From NCBI RefSeq assembly GCF_020424085.1, contig NZ_CP080203.1:3038001-3102000 (forward strand): a stretch of 64,000 nucleotides of DNA. The letters are read 5' to 3'. The first letter of the stretch is position 1. Every line of letters begins with the position of its first letter. Position numbers and translations under genes: made by a program. This document shows positions 1 to 9,158 of the stretch, piece after piece. The notes beneath the pieces are model-generated. The model was not told the DNA's origin and did no database searches. It saw only the letters and a program-made list of their open reading frames with translations. Origin of the DNA: Mycetocola spongiae. Lineage in GTDB: Bacteria > Actinomycetota > Actinomycetes > Actinomycetales > Microbacteriaceae.

Positions 1-1
1 G

Positions 2-76
2 CTCTACCTCGTGGTCAACCTCGTGGTTGACCTGCTCTATGCCGTGCTCGACCCAAGGATCCGGTATGTCAAATAA
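2..76 (+). CDS. ABC transporter permease, C-terminal end only (partial)
   Basis: The first 75 bases encode the last 24 residues of a protein that starts left of the window and ends ...DPRIRYVK before a TAA stop. This ending, with a hydrophobic helix followed by a DPRIR-type tail, is typical of DppB/OppB-like permeases of peptide ABC transporters. The next gene, a DppC-like permease, begins 11 bases before this stop, as expected for co-translated permease pairs. The assignment depends mostly on context because so little of the protein is visible. Confidence 0.75.
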   Translation, partial: LYLVVNLVVDLLYAVLDPRIRYVK

Positions 77-1019
77 TGAATATACGCCCGGACCCGGGCA
101 CTACGTCGCGCCGCTGGAGGAAACCCCCCTCCTCGCCGTTGACTCCGTAAAGATCGACGATAAGCCCAGCAACCTGTGGCGCGATGCGTGGCGCGATCTG
201 CGTGGCCGGATTTCCTTCTGGGTATCCGCCGTGCTGATCCTGCTGGTGCTTATTGTGGCCGTGTTCCCGGGCCTGTTCACGTCGGTGAGCCCCACCGCCT
301 GTGACCTGAACTCGAGCAACGCCGGCCCCGAGGCCGGCCACCTGCTGGGCTTCACCCGTCAGGGCTGTGACATCTACTCGCGCATCATCTACGGCACCGG
401 AACCTCGGTCACCGTGGGTCTGATCGTGACCGTGCTGATCACCGGCCTCGGCCTGCTCTTCGGCTCGCTGGCTGGATATTATGGCGGACTCGTGGACTCG
501 ATCCTCTCCCGCGTGGGAGATATCTTCTTCTCGATTCCCTATATCCTCGCCGCCGTAGTTGTGATGTCGGTTCTCGCCCAGTACCGCAACGTCTGGGTGA
601 TCTCGCTCGCGATTGGTCTCTTCGCCTGGCCCTCCCTGGCGCGCGTGCTGCGCGCCGAGATTATGCGGGTAAAGCAGGCCGATTATGTCACCGCGGCCGT
701 GGCCATCGGTGTGTCCCGCTTTAAGATCCTGATGCGTCACGTGATGCCGAACTCGATCTCCCCGGTCATCGTGATCACCACGATCTCGCTGTCCTCGGCG
801 ATCGTGGCCGAGGCCACGCTGTCGTTCCTGGGTGTGGGTCTTCCCCCGTCGGTCATGTCCTGGGGTAACGATATTGGCCAGGCCCAGACCACGCTGCGTA
901 CCGCACCGATGGCCCTGATCTACCCGTCCATCGCCCTGTCGCTCACCGTTCTGGCGTTTATTCTCCTCGGTGAGACGATCAGCGACGCACTCAACCCGAA
1001 GGCGAGGGCACGTCGATGA
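66..1019 (+). CDS. Peptide/nickel-type ABC transporter permease (DppC/OppC family)
   Basis: This 317-residue inner-membrane protein would form half of the channel of a dipeptide/oligopeptide (PepT-family) importer. An OppC-type N-terminal segment with the first membrane helix lies near residues 49-70, and several more helices follow from about residue 110. The cytoplasmic EAA loop that contacts the ATPase is visible near residues 205-235 (ADYVTAAVAIGVSRF, then HVMPN). I chose the ATG at 66 rather than an in-frame ATG at 27 because the product then starts MSNNEYTPGP and overlaps the upstream permease stop by only 11 bases. The stop overlaps the next start as ATGA. The substrate cannot be read from sequence; peptides are most likely, with sugars or nickel possible. 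Confidence 0.9.
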   Translation: MSNNEYTPGPGHYVAPLEETPLLAVDSVKIDDKPSNLWRDAWRDLRGRISFWVSAVLILLVLIVAVFPGLFTSVSPTACDLNSSNAGPEAGHLLGFTRQGCDIYSRIIYGTGTSVTVGLIVTVLITGLGLLFGSLAGYYGGLVDSILSRVGDIFFSIPYILAAVVVMSVLAQYRNVWVISLAIGLFAWPSLARVLRAEIMRVKQADYVTAAVAIGVSRFKILMRHVMPNSISPVIVITTISLSSAIVAEATLSFLGVGLPPSVMSWGNDIGQAQTTLRTAPMALIYPSIALSLTVLAFILLGETISDALNPKARARR

Positions 1020-2734
1020 GCGAGCCTCTTCTGCAGATCCGCGATCTTGAGATCAGCTTCCGCACCCAGAGCGGCCCGGTAAAGGCCGTTCGCGGTGTGA
1101 GCTTCGACCTCAACGCGGGCGATACCCTCGCCATCGTGGGTGAGTCCGGTTCGGGCAAGTCCACGACCGCCACGTCGATCATCAACCTGTTGCCCGGCAA
1201 CGGTGAGGTGACCGGCGGATCGATTAAATTCGACGGCAAGGAGCTCACCACGATGTCCCGCAAGGACATGGAGACGCTCCGCGGACGCGAGATCGGTTTT
1301 GTCCCGCAGGACCCGATGTCCAACCTCAACCCCGTCTGGAGCATCGGCTTCCAGGTGGAGGAGGCCGTGCGTGCCAACGGCATCGCCACCGGTCGCAAGG
1401 CCGTGAAGGCCCGCGCGATCGAGGTGCTGAAGGAGGCCGGCCTCGCCGATGCCGACCGCCGCATGAAGCAGTACCCCCACCAGTTCTCGGGCGGTATGCG
1501 TCAGCGTGTGCTGATCGGTATGGGCCTCTCGGCCAACCCGAAGCTCCTGATCGCCGATGAGCCCACGTCCGCGCTGGACGTGACCGTGCAGCGCGTGATC
1601 CTGGACCACCTGGAGACGCTCACGCGCGACCTGGGCACCGCCCTGATCTTCATCACCCACGACCTCGGCCTGGCCGCGGAGCGGGCGAAGAACCTCGTGG
1701 TGATGTACAAGGGCAAGATTGTCGAATCGGGCCCGTCCATCGACATCCTGCAAAACCCGCAGCACCCGTATACCAAGCGCCTGGTGGCGGCCGCACCGAG
1801 CCTGGCCTCGCGCCGGATTCAGTCGGCCGAGGCCGAGCTGCACAGCCTGGACTACGAGGCAGCGACCGGCACGATCGACTTCGACCTGGTGGCCCAGGCC
1901 GCCGAGCGCGCCGAGGCCAAGAAGGCCGCCCCGACCAAGCCCAATGCCATCGAGATCGATAACGTCACCAAGGTGTTTAAGATCCGGCAGGGAAGCGGTC
2001 GCACGGTGGACTTCACCGCGGTAGATAAGGTCAGCTTCGCCGTGGAAAAGGGCACCACCACCGCGATTGTGGGCGAGTCCGGTTCGGGCAAGTCCACCGT
2101 GGCGCGGATGCTGCTGCGCCTGGACGATGTCACCGAGGGGTCGATTCGCGTGGACGGCGAGGATATTTCCGAGCTGAATACCGAGGGCCTGCAGCGGTTG
2201 CGTCGCCGGATGCAGCCGGTCTTCCAGGACCCCTATGGCTCGCTGAACCCCCTGCAGTCCATCGGTAGCATCATCGCCGAGCCGCTGCGTGTGCACCGCG
2301 TGGGAAGCCGCGCCGAACAGCGCACCCGCGTCTCCGAGCTGCTGGACCAGGTCTCGCTTCCGCAGGCCGTGGCCAGCCGCTATCCGAACGAGCTCTCGGG
2401 TGGACAGCGTCAGCGCGTGGCCATCGCGCGTGCACTCGCGCTGAAGCCCGAGATCATCGTGCTGGATGAGGCCGTATCGGCACTGGACGTGCTGGTGCAG
2501 GCTCAGGTCCTGCAACTCCTCGCGGAGCTGCAGTCCGAGCTGGACCTGACGTATCTGTTTATTACCCACGACCTCGCGGTTGTCCGGGTGATCGCCGATA
2601 ACGTCTGCGTCATGGAGAAGGGTCGCATCGTCGAGGCGGCGAGTACCGATGAGGTATTTGGCAATCCGAAGATGGAGTACACCCGCTCGCTGCTGGACGC
2701 CATCCCCGGCGCCGGCATCGCCCTGGGCCTGTAA
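1016..2734 (+). CDS. Fused DppD-DppF type ABC transporter ATPase
   Basis: The 572-residue protein carries two complete ABC ATPase domains in one chain, replacing the separate DppD and DppF subunits. The first Walker A (GESGSGKST) is near residue 42, with an FSGGM signature and a LIADEPTSALD Walker B. The second domain begins near residue 305, with another GESGSGKST, an LSGGQRQR signature and an LDEAVSALD Walker B. The oligopeptide-transporter C-terminal extension is present after domain 1 (QHPYTKRLV near residue 248). Such fusions are common in actinobacteria. The ATGA overlap with the permease supports a single operon, and a strong hairpin terminator follows the stop. Confidence 0.93.
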   Translation: MSEPLLQIRDLEISFRTQSGPVKAVRGVSFDLNAGDTLAIVGESGSGKSTTATSIINLLPGNGEVTGGSIKFDGKELTTMSRKDMETLRGREIGFVPQDPMSNLNPVWSIGFQVEEAVRANGIATGRKAVKARAIEVLKEAGLADADRRMKQYPHQFSGGMRQRVLIGMGLSANPKLLIADEPTSALDVTVQRVILDHLETLTRDLGTALIFITHDLGLAAERAKNLVVMYKGKIVESGPSIDILQNPQHPYTKRLVAAAPSLASRRIQSAEAELHSLDYEAATGTIDFDLVAQAAERAEAKKAAPTKPNAIEIDNVTKVFKIRQGSGRTVDFTAVDKVSFAVEKGTTTAIVGESGSGKSTVARMLLRLDDVTEGSIRVDGEDISELNTEGLQRLRRRMQPVFQDPYGSLNPLQSIGSIIAEPLRVHRVGSRAEQRTRVSELLDQVSLPQAVASRYPNELSGGQRQRVAIARALALKPEIIVLDEAVSALDVLVQAQVLQLLAELQSELDLTYLFITHDLAVVRVIADNVCVMEKGRIVEAASTDEVFGNPKMEYTRSLLDAIPGAGIALGL

Positions 2735-2756
2735 TAAAATAAGCATCACATCACTG

Positions 2757-2803
2757 GCGCGTGCCCGTACCGGCTGTTCGGTGCGGGCACGCGCCGCTGT
2801 TTT
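2757..2803 (+). terminator. Rho-independent terminator of the ABC transporter operon
   Basis: A 16-bp stem (2757-2772 pairing with 2779-2794, one G-U pair) with a six-base loop is followed by GCCGCTGTTTT. It lies 23 bases after the ATPase stop and before the next start. Confidence 0.8.
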
Positions 2804-2828
2804 ATCCCCGAAGAATTGAGAACCCATC

Positions 2829-3398
2829 GTGTTGCCCTGGAAACGAAACCGTCCCGAGAACGAGGCCGTCATGCGCACCGGCGCGGGGGTCTTTGCATTC
2901 TGGACCTTTGTGGTGCTTGCGGTGCTGCTGGTGGGGGAGGCCGCGCTGCGTGGCCGCTTTGATGTGGTCGCCGATGTGGCCCCCTGGGTCGCGCTGGTGC
3001 TGTGGGGCCTGTGGGTTCTGGCCTATCGCCCGCTGATCTCCTATGACGATTCCGGCGTGCGCGTGGTAAATATTTTTCGCACCGTGACCATGCCGTGGTC
3101 GCGGGTACGGGAGATCACCGACCGCTTGCAGATCTCCTTTGTGCTGCACGATGGCCGCACGATCCGCTGCTGGGGTGGCCCGATGAAGGCCCGCCCGCCG
3201 CGCAAGAGCCGCTTCACGCGCTCCTCGGGAATCCCCGATACCCCGCCGCCCACGCCGCTGGAGCAGCTCGAACGGGTCTGGGAGCCGGGTCGCTTTAGCA
3301 AGGATCCCGCGCCGGTCACCCAAACCTGGGACCTCGTGCCGATCATCTCCGGTGCCGTGATCCTGCTCTGGGTCGCGTTTACGCTGCTGCTGAAATAA
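2829..3398 (+). CDS. Membrane protein with a bacterial PH-like domain
   Basis: This 189-residue protein starts at a GTG. Two hydrophobic helices lie near residues 18-38 and 48-66, followed by a soluble stretch (YDDSGVRVVNIFRTVTMPW) whose layout matches the short PH-like domains common in actinobacterial membrane proteins. A third membrane helix ends the protein (about 170-188). The segment around residues 105-125 is Arg/Lys-rich (MKARPPRKSR). No enzymatic motif is seen. It stands alone between the ABC transporter terminator and typA. The PH-like call rests on the pattern of helices plus the WSRVREI segment and was not tested by profile search. Confidence 0.6.
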   Translation: MLPWKRNRPENEAVMRTGAGVFAFWTFVVLAVLLVGEAALRGRFDVVADVAPWVALVLWGLWVLAYRPLISYDDSGVRVVNIFRTVTMPWSRVREITDRLQISFVLHDGRTIRCWGGPMKARPPRKSRFTRSSGIPDTPPPTPLEQLERVWEPGRFSKDPAPVTQTWDLVPIISGAVILLWVAFTLLLK

Positions 3399-3515
3399 TT
3401 CCCGCGTTCATCGCGTTGTGATACTCTGACGGCCGCATTCTCCGTTGGTAGTTCCTGCGCCGATGCGCGGGTTGTGGGTGACATTTTTATCTCGATCGTC
3501 CCCCTCGATTCGCCG

Positions 3516-3581
3516 TGGGCGAAACCTACAAACTAGAATGAAAGTCAATCGGTGCGGTACAATTGTCCGTTGGGCGAAACC
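3516..3581 (+). repeat. Two direct copies of TGGGCGAAACC upstream of typA
   Basis: The 11-base word TGGGCGAAACC occurs at 3516-3526 and again at 3571-3581, 55 bases apart (about 5.5 helical turns), in the 253-base leader before typA. A TACAAT that could serve as a -10 element lies between them at 3558-3563. The role is unknown; regulator binding is one possibility. Confidence 0.5.
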
Positions 3582-3651
3582 GCGCCCCACCGTTCATCTT
3601 CGACGTACTGCGATATTCTTGCGGCGTCATCACCTGCGAAGGACCTTTTTC

Positions 3652-5568
3652 ATGGCGCTTGCCTCGCGCGAGAATCTCCGAAATGTGGCTATTGTTGCTC
3701 ACGTTGACCACGGCAAGACCACCCTGGTCGACGCCATGCTGCAGCAGACGAACTCGTTTACTGCCCACGAGCACGTTGAAGAACGCGCGATGGACTCCAA
3801 TGAGCTGGAGCGTGAGAAGGGTATTACCATTCTCGCGAAGAACACCGCTATTCAGTACGAGGGTGAGCACGCCAAGTCCGGCGCGATGACCATCAACGTG
3901 ATCGACACCCCCGGCCACGCCGACTTCGGTGGCGAGGTTGAGCGCGGTCTGTCCATGGTGGATGGCGTGTGCCTCCTCGTGGATGCCTCCGAGGGTCCGC
4001 TGCCGCAGACCCGCTTTGTGCTGCGTAAGGCACTCGAGGCCAATAAGCCCGTAATTCTTCTGGTGAATAAGACCGACCGTCCCGATGCCCGCATCGACGA
4101 GGTTGTTGCCGAGAGCCAGGACCTGCTGCTGGGTCTGGCCTCCGATATGGCCGATGAGCACCCCGACCTCGACCTCGACGCCATCCTGAACGTGCCCGTG
4201 GTTTATGCCTCGGGTAAGGCCGGCCGCGCCTCCTCGAATAAGCCCGAGAACGGCGAGCTGCCCGATTCCGAGAACCTCGAGCCGCTGTTTGCCGCGATCA
4301 TCGAGCACATCCCCGCACCGCAGTACGACGATGAGGCACCGCTCCAGGCCTGGGTTACCAACCTGGACTCCTCGCCGTTCCTCGGCCGTCTGGCACTGCT
4401 GCGCGTCATCAACGGTGAAATCCGCAAGGGCGAGACCGTGGCCTGGGTTAAGAACGACGGCACCACGTCCAACGTGCGCATCACCGAGCTGTTCATGACC
4501 CGTGCCCTCGACCGCTACCCGGCCGAGAAGGGTGGCCCCGGCGATATCGTTGCCGTGGCCGGTATCCCGGAGATCACCATCGGTGAGACCCTGGCCGACC
4601 CCGAGGACATCCGCCCGATGCCCGCGATCCACATCGATGACCCCGCCATCTCGATGACCATCGGTGCCAATACGTCGCCGCTGGTTGGTCGCGTGAAGGG
4701 CCATAAGCTCACCGCCCGCATGATCAAGGACCGCCTCGACCGCGAGCTGATCGGTAACGTTTCGCTCAAGGTCCTCGACATCGGCAAGCCCGATGCCTGG
4801 GAGGTCCAGGGTCGTGGAGAGCTCGCACTGTCGATCCTCGTGGAGCAGATGCGTCGCGAGGGCTTTGAGCTCACCGTGGGTAAGCCCCAGGTAGTGACCA
4901 AGCGCGTAGACGGCAAGGTTCACGAGCCCTATGAGCACCTCACGATCGACGCCCCCGAGGAGTACCTCGGCGCGATCACGCAGCTCCTTGCCGCCCGTAA
5001 GGGTCGCATGGAGGGTATGTCGAACCACGGCACCGGCTGGGTCCGCATGGAGTTTGTTGTTCCGGCTCGTGGCCTCATCGGCTTCCGCACCGAGTTCATG
5101 ACCCAGACCCGCGGTACCGGTATCGCCAACTCGCTCTCCGCGGGCTATGAGCCCTGGGCCGGTCAGATCATCACCCGTAATAACGGCTCCATCGTCTCCG
5201 ACCGCGCCGGCGTGGTCACCCCGTTTGCCATCATCGCCCTGCAGGAGCGCATGAGCTTCTTTGTGCAGCCCACCGAGGATGTCTACGAGGGAATGGTTAT
5301 CGGCGAGAACTCGCGCGCCGATGACATGGACGTAAACATCACCAAGGAGAAGAAGCTCACCAATATGCGTGCAGCCTCCTCCGACTCGTTTGAGTCGATG
5401 ACGCCCTCGCGCATCTTCTCGCTCGAGGAGTGCCTCGAGTTCGCCCGTGAGGACGAGTGTGTTGAGGTCACCCCCGAGGCGATCCGTATTCGCAAGCTGG
5501 TGCTGCCCGCGGGTGACCGCCAGCGCGAGTACTCGCGCCTGAAGAAGCAGTCCGAGCAGCAGGGCTAA
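3652..5568 (+). CDS. typA: Translational GTPase TypA/BipA
   Basis: This 638-residue ribosome-binding GTPase belongs to the EF-G/LepA group and supports 50S assembly and growth under stress. The G1 loop [10 protein letters not shown] is at residues 17-26, the G2/effector region EREKGITI follows, the G3 motif [21 protein letters not shown] is split across residues 80-100, and the G4 motif is NKTDRPDAR. Domain II, the EF-G-like C-terminal domain ([20 protein letters not shown]) and the TypA-specific tail are intact. I chose the ATG at 3652 because the protein then begins [11 protein letters not shown], as in known TypA proteins; the open frame continues upstream without homology. It has its own leader and a terminator follows. 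Confidence 0.97.
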   Translation: MALASRENLRNVAIVAHVDHGKTTLVDAMLQQTNSFTAHEHVEERAMDSNELEREKGITILAKNTAIQYEGEHAKSGAMTINVIDTPGHADFGGEVERGLSMVDGVCLLVDASEGPLPQTRFVLRKALEANKPVILLVNKTDRPDARIDEVVAESQDLLLGLASDMADEHPDLDLDAILNVPVVYASGKAGRASSNKPENGELPDSENLEPLFAAIIEHIPAPQYDDEAPLQAWVTNLDSSPFLGRLALLRVINGEIRKGETVAWVKNDGTTSNVRITELFMTRALDRYPAEKGGPGDIVAVAGIPEITIGETLADPEDIRPMPAIHIDDPAISMTIGANTSPLVGRVKGHKLTARMIKDRLDRELIGNVSLKVLDIGKPDAWEVQGRGELALSILVEQMRREGFELTVGKPQVVTKRVDGKVHEPYEHLTIDAPEEYLGAITQLLAARKGRMEGMSNHGTGWVRMEFVVPARGLIGFRTEFMTQTRGTGIANSLSAGYEPWAGQIITRNNGSIVSDRAGVVTPFAIIALQERMSFFVQPTEDVYEGMVIGENSRADDMDVNITKEKKLTNMRAASSDSFESMTPSRIFSLEECLEFAREDECVEVTPEAIRIRKLVLPAGDRQREYSRLKKQSEQQG

Positions 5569-5584
5569 GTCCCTCCGCCTCTCC

Positions 5585-5625
5585 CACGCCCCGCCCCTCG
5601 CTCCCGAGGGGCGGGGCGTGTTGTT
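5585..5625 (+). terminator. Rho-independent terminator after typA
   Basis: A perfect 16-bp stem (5585-5600 with 5605-5620, loop CTCC) is followed by TTGTT, 17 bases after the typA stop. Confidence 0.85.
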
Positions 5626-5683
5626 ATGTCGGGGGATGACGCGCGGCGGCCGCCGCGCGCGGCCCGGGCGCTAGGCTGGGGCC

Positions 5684-6436
5684 ATGAGTGGGGCCGCGGC
5701 GCGCGGATGGGTGCGCGAGTATCGGGGGAGCGCCGAGGTGCGTGCGGTTATCCGGCAATCGCTCGCGGTAGCGGCGGCGACAAGCCTCTACGGCGTGAGT
5801 TTTGGTGCGCTTGCGGTGGCCTCGGGCCTGAGCATCGGGCAGGCCTGTGTGCTGAGCCTGCTGCTGTTTTCCGGGGGATCGCAGTTTGCGCTGATCGGGG
5901 TGCTCGCCTCGGGCGGCATCGCCAGCGGCGCCCCCGCGACGCTGGGTTCCACGCTGCTGGGCGCGCGGAATGCGGTCTACGGGATGCGGATGCGCCAGAT
6001 CATCGGCGGGTCGTTCTGGCGACGCCTCGCCGCGGCCTGGATCACGATCGACGAGTCCACGGCGGTGGCGCTGGCCCAGCGCACGCGCCGCCTGCAACGG
6101 GTGGGGTTCTGGGTCACCGGGATCGGAATCTATCTGGGCTGGAACCTCTCCAGCGCGCTCGGGGCGGTGATCGGCGATCTGCTCGGGGATACCCGCGCCT
6201 TTGGGCTGGATGCCGCGGCGGCCGCGGCCTTCCTGGCACTGCTCTGGCCGCGCCTGAAAAACCTGGAAACCGTGGCGGTCGCGGTCTCCGCGGCGCTGCT
6301 CGCGGTGTTGCTGACCCCGGCGCTGCCGCCCGGGCTTCCGATCATCGGTGCGGCCCTGCTCGCCGTGCTGCTGGGTCTCGCGGGGTGGCGCGCGGACGGC
6401 GGGGTGCGCCGGGTGCGCGGGAGGGTGCGGCCATGA
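5684..6436 (+). CDS. azlC: AzlC-family branched-chain amino acid exporter, large subunit
   Basis: This 250-residue hydrophobic protein matches the AzlC family, the large subunit of two-component branched-chain amino acid (or azaleucine) exporters. It carries the family hallmarks GVSFGALAVASGLS near residue 39, the FSGGSQFA stretch near residue 63 and the LGARNAVYGMRM loop near residue 90. About six to seven membrane helices can be counted. The ATG at 5684 is preferred over an upstream in-frame start because the protein then aligns with the family from its first helix. Its stop overlaps the azlD start as ATGA, so the two subunits are translationally coupled. Confidence 0.92.
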   Translation: MSGAAARGWVREYRGSAEVRAVIRQSLAVAAATSLYGVSFGALAVASGLSIGQACVLSLLLFSGGSQFALIGVLASGGIASGAPATLGSTLLGARNAVYGMRMRQIIGGSFWRRLAAAWITIDESTAVALAQRTRRLQRVGFWVTGIGIYLGWNLSSALGAVIGDLLGDTRAFGLDAAAAAAFLALLWPRLKNLETVAVAVSAALLAVLLTPALPPGLPIIGAALLAVLLGLAGWRADGGVRRVRGRVRP

Positions 6437-6747
6437 CGCTGTGGCAGATCGTATTGCTCGCCTCGATCCTGGGGCTGGGGATGAAGCTGCTGGGTTATAG
6501 CCTGCCGCAGTGGTGGCTCGAGCGGCCGCTGATCGCGCGCGCCACCGATCTGCTCACGATTGGCCTGCTGGGGGCCCTGGTGGCCGTTCAGACGACCGCA
6601 CACGCGGATGGCCTGATCCTGGATGCCCGGCTGCCCGCGCTGGCCGTGGCGGCCATCCTGCTGGCCTTCCGGGTGCCGTTCCTCGCCGTGGTGCTGGCGG
6701 CAGCGATAACCGCGGCGCTGCTGCGCGCGCTCACAGGTATGGGATAG
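6433..6747 (+). CDS. azlD: AzlD-family small subunit of the branched-chain amino acid exporter
   Basis: This 104-residue protein is almost entirely hydrophobic, with about four membrane helices (MTLWQIVLLASILGLGMKLL at the start). Size, composition and position directly after azlC identify it as AzlD, which forms the export complex with AzlC. The ATGA overlap with azlC fixes the start at 6433. The downstream gene is convergent, with only 17 bases between. Confidence 0.9.
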   Translation: MTLWQIVLLASILGLGMKLLGYSLPQWWLERPLIARATDLLTIGLLGALVAVQTTAHADGLILDARLPALAVAAILLAFRVPFLAVVLAAAITAALLRALTGMG

Positions 6748-6764
6748 CGGGGCCGGGGCGGGCG

Positions 6765-7679
6765 TTAAAAGAGCCCGCGCTCCTCGGAGAGCAGCTGCGA
6801 AAATGTGTGTTCCGCCACGGCGGTCAGGACGGGATTATCCCCGGCCTCGGTGATCATGGCGCTGGCCATCAGCAGCGCCCAGCCCTGCGCGCGCTCCAGC
6901 AGCGGGCCGTCCACGTCGTAGCAGGGCTCAAAGCCGTTAAAAAACTCCTCGCGCGCCGCCGGTTCCAGGGTGAGCCACGCGGTGGCCACATCGGTGGCGG
7001 GATCGCCCGCGGTCAGATCGCCAAAATCGATCACGCCCGCGAGATCCATCTCGCCGTCCTCGGCGGTGCGGCAGATGAGGTTATTGGGGTGCAGATCGCC
7101 GTGCAGCCACAGCGAGAGGCCGGTCCACTGCGGGGCACGCAGCGCCTGCTCCCAGATTTCCAGGAGCTGATCGGCCTGCGCAATTCTGCCCGAGGCCAGT
7201 CGCTCGCGCACGCTGTGATCGCGATGCGCGAGGGGGCCACCACGATAGGAGTTTTCGGGCGCGCTGGCCGGGGCCGCGCGCTGAAAGGAGCCAACAAAAT
7301 GGGCCAGCGGGGCCGCGAGGTGATCGCGGCTTGCGGGCGGAACGCTCGCGACGGTCTCGCCCTCGATCCACGGCACAATCGACCACGGGCGCGGGAAATC
7401 GGCGCTCGCCTGCCCGGCAATCAGGGCCACCGGGGTGGCGGTATCCACGCCCTCGCTCAGCAGCGGCAGCCAGCGCTGCTCGGTTTCGATGATGCCCGAG
7501 GCATAGGCGCGCCGCGGCAGGCGGATCGCATGCTCGGGGCCGATGCGGTAAATGACCGCGTCAAAACCCTCACCCGAGGCCACCGGCGTGTGATGCGCGA
7601 GCGAGGGTGCCCCGGTGCGCAGAATGCGCGAGACGAGGGCCTCGTCGATCCGGATGTCGGCTTCGGGTAAAAATGCCAT
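6765..7679 (-). CDS. Aminoglycoside/macrolide phosphotransferase-family kinase
   Basis: This cytoplasmic kinase of about 304 residues has the APH fold. The catalytic loop HGDLHPNNLI and the metal-binding AGVIDFGDLTAGDP are both intact, so it should be active. The N-terminal part has IRLPRRAYASG, placing the phosphate-binding lysine or arginine as in macrolide 2'-phosphotransferases. Similar chromosomal enzymes are often annotated as macrolide phosphotransferases, but the substrate could equally be a metabolite, so resistance should not be assumed. The start at 7679 (MAFLPEADIR) is favoured; ATGs at 7694 and 7739 are alternatives. Confidence 0.8.
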   Translation of the reverse strand: MAFLPEADIRIDEALVSRILRTGAPSLAHHTPVASGEGFDAVIYRIGPEHAIRLPRRAYASGIIETEQRWLPLLSEGVDTATPVALIAGQASADFPRPWSIVPWIEGETVASVPPASRDHLAAPLAHFVGSFQRAAPASAPENSYRGGPLAHRDHSVRERLASGRIAQADQLLEIWEQALRAPQWTGLSLWLHGDLHPNNLICRTAEDGEMDLAGVIDFGDLTAGDPATDVATAWLTLEPAAREEFFNGFEPCYDVDGPLLERAQGWALLMASAMITEAGDNPVLTAVAEHTFSQLLSEERGLF

Positions 7680-7785
7680 GATCAGCGGCCGCATCCTTTC
7701 ACGTCGGGGGCGGTGGTAATGGAAGATTCCAGAATACAAGAATCCTCGCGAACACGCGTATCGGACAGTCGCTATTGAATGGGCA

Positions 7786-7813
7786 GACCCGGCCGCTTTG
7801 CCGCGGCCGGGTC
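7786..7813 (-). terminator. Hairpin downstream of efeB
   Basis: An 11-bp perfect stem (7786-7796 with 7803-7813) lies ten bases past the efeB stop on the minus strand. No strong U-tract follows, so termination is plausible rather than certain. Confidence 0.5.
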
Positions 7814-7823
7814 GCCCAGGCGG

Positions 7824-9158
7824 CTAGCTAAACAGGCCCTGACCGATATAGCCTCCCGGCGTAGCCCCCGGTGGGACCGCAAAAATGCCCGAGCCGATAT
7901 GTCGAATGTACTCGTTGAGCAGATCGCTTTTTCCGAGCGCATGCTGCATCGGAATAAATTGTTTTTGCGGGTCGGATTGGAAGCAGATGAAGAAGAGTCC
8001 GGCGTTCAGGCGGCCCAGGTTGTCATTGCCCTCCACATAGTTATAGCCGCGGCGCAGCAGCCGAGCGCCGCCGTTGCTCTCGGGATGGGCGAGGCGCACA
8101 TGCGAGTCGATCTCCAGCCCGCGCCCATCGGGGCCGTTCTCGGTGAGCCTGACCGGGGTGAACTCGGTGCCGCCCGAGAGCGGGGCGCCCTCGCCCTTAT
8201 TGCGCCCAAAGATGCGCTCCTGTTCGCCAAGCGAGGAGCGGTCCCAGGTCTCGATGATCATCCGGATTTTGCGGGTGACCAGATAGGAGCCGCCCGCCAT
8301 CCAATCGCCGCCGCCGGCCCAGACCTGCCGATCCACCACCGCGGTATCCTCGGCCTTGATATTGGCCGTGCCGTCTTTAAACCCAAAGAGGTTGCGCTCG
8401 GTCACCTGCCGGGTGGAGGTGGAGGAGGTGCGGCCAAATCCCAGCTGCGACCAGCGGATCGACGCCCGCCCAAATGCGATTCGGGAGAGATTGCGGATGG
8501 CGTGCACCGCCACCTGCGGATCGTTTGCGCAGGCCTGAATGCAGAGATCGCCGCCCGAGATCGCCGGATCGAGGGTATCGCCGGAAAAATGCGGGAGGTC
8601 CACAAGCGGCCCGGGGCGGCGCTCGGCCAGCCCATAGCGGTCTTGGCCCTCGGCCGTGCGAAATAGCGTGGGCCCAAAGCCAAACGTGATGGTGAGCCCG
8701 GCGGCATCCAGCCCGTGCGCCTCTCCCGTGTCATCGGGCGGGGCCAGCGGCGATCCGCCCACCGCGCCGCGCTCGGAGACCTCAAGGCCGCGCGTGAGGC
8801 GCTCGGCCGCGATCGTCCAATCGGTGAGGAGGGCGATCAGCTCCTCGCGGTCCACCGCCGCCGAGAGATCATAGGCGGCAAAGTGCAGGCGATCCTGGGT
8901 GGGGGTGACGATGCCCGCCTGATGCGTGCCATAAAAAGGGTAGGTAGTGGCCTCGGGGGAGCCCGCCACGGAGGATCCGATCAGCGCACCCCCGACCCCA
9001 CCCACCGCGAGTCCGCCCGCGGCGGCCCCGGCAAGCCCCATCAGGGCCCGCCGGGACAGCCCGGGACGGGGCTCCCCGGACCCGGCGGAATCGGCCGGGG
9101 TGGCCGCGCGTTCCTCCGGGTTATCCTGCCGCGAATCCCGGTCCCGTTGGGCAGACAT
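7824..9158 (-). CDS. efeB: EfeB, Tat-exported DyP-type heme peroxidase of the EfeUOB iron uptake system
   Basis: This 444-residue exported peroxidase works with EfeU and EfeO in iron acquisition. A long polar N-region precedes the twin-arginine motif LSRRALMGLAG (about residues 34-44) and an Ala/Gly-rich hydrophobic stretch. The DyP signature GXXDG is present as GFKDGTANI, and a histidine that could be the proximal heme ligand is in DSHVRLAHPE. The C-terminus GYIGQGLFS is family-typical. Export would need the Tat system; a tatB lies elsewhere in this window. The start overlaps the efeO stop by one base (TAATG), indicating translational coupling. Confidence 0.95.
   Translation of the reverse strand: MSAQRDRDSRQDNPEERAATPADSAGSGEPRPGLSRRALMGLAGAAAGGLAVGGVGGALIGSSVAGSPEATTYPFYGTHQAGIVTPTQDRLHFAAYDLSAAVDREELIALLTDWTIAAERLTRGLEVSERGAVGGSPLAPPDDTGEAHGLDAAGLTITFGFGPTLFRTAEGQDRYGLAERRPGPLVDLPHFSGDTLDPAISGGDLCIQACANDPQVAVHAIRNLSRIAFGRASIRWSQLGFGRTSSTSTRQVTERNLFGFKDGTANIKAEDTAVVDRQVWAGGGDWMAGGSYLVTRKIRMIIETWDRSSLGEQERIFGRNKGEGAPLSGGTEFTPVRLTENGPDGRGLEIDSHVRLAHPESNGGARLLRRGYNYVEGNDNLGRLNAGLFFICFQSDPQKQFIPMQHALGKSDLLNEYIRHIGSGIFAVPPGATPGGYIGQGLFS

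Noticed and set aside
920-2878. 652-codon open frame on the minus strand across the ABC ATPase gene
   Set aside because: It is antisense to a well-supported ATPase, has no recognisable domain, and is rich in Gly, His and Arg, as expected for a reverse frame of high-GC coding DNA.
3526-5028. 500-codon minus-strand frame across typA
   Set aside because: Fully antisense to typA, without motifs or ribosome binding site.
6765-7679. Antibiotic-resistance gene call for the APH-family kinase
   Set aside because: The fold is shared with metabolite kinases, there is no mobile context, and the substrate pocket cannot be read from sequence.
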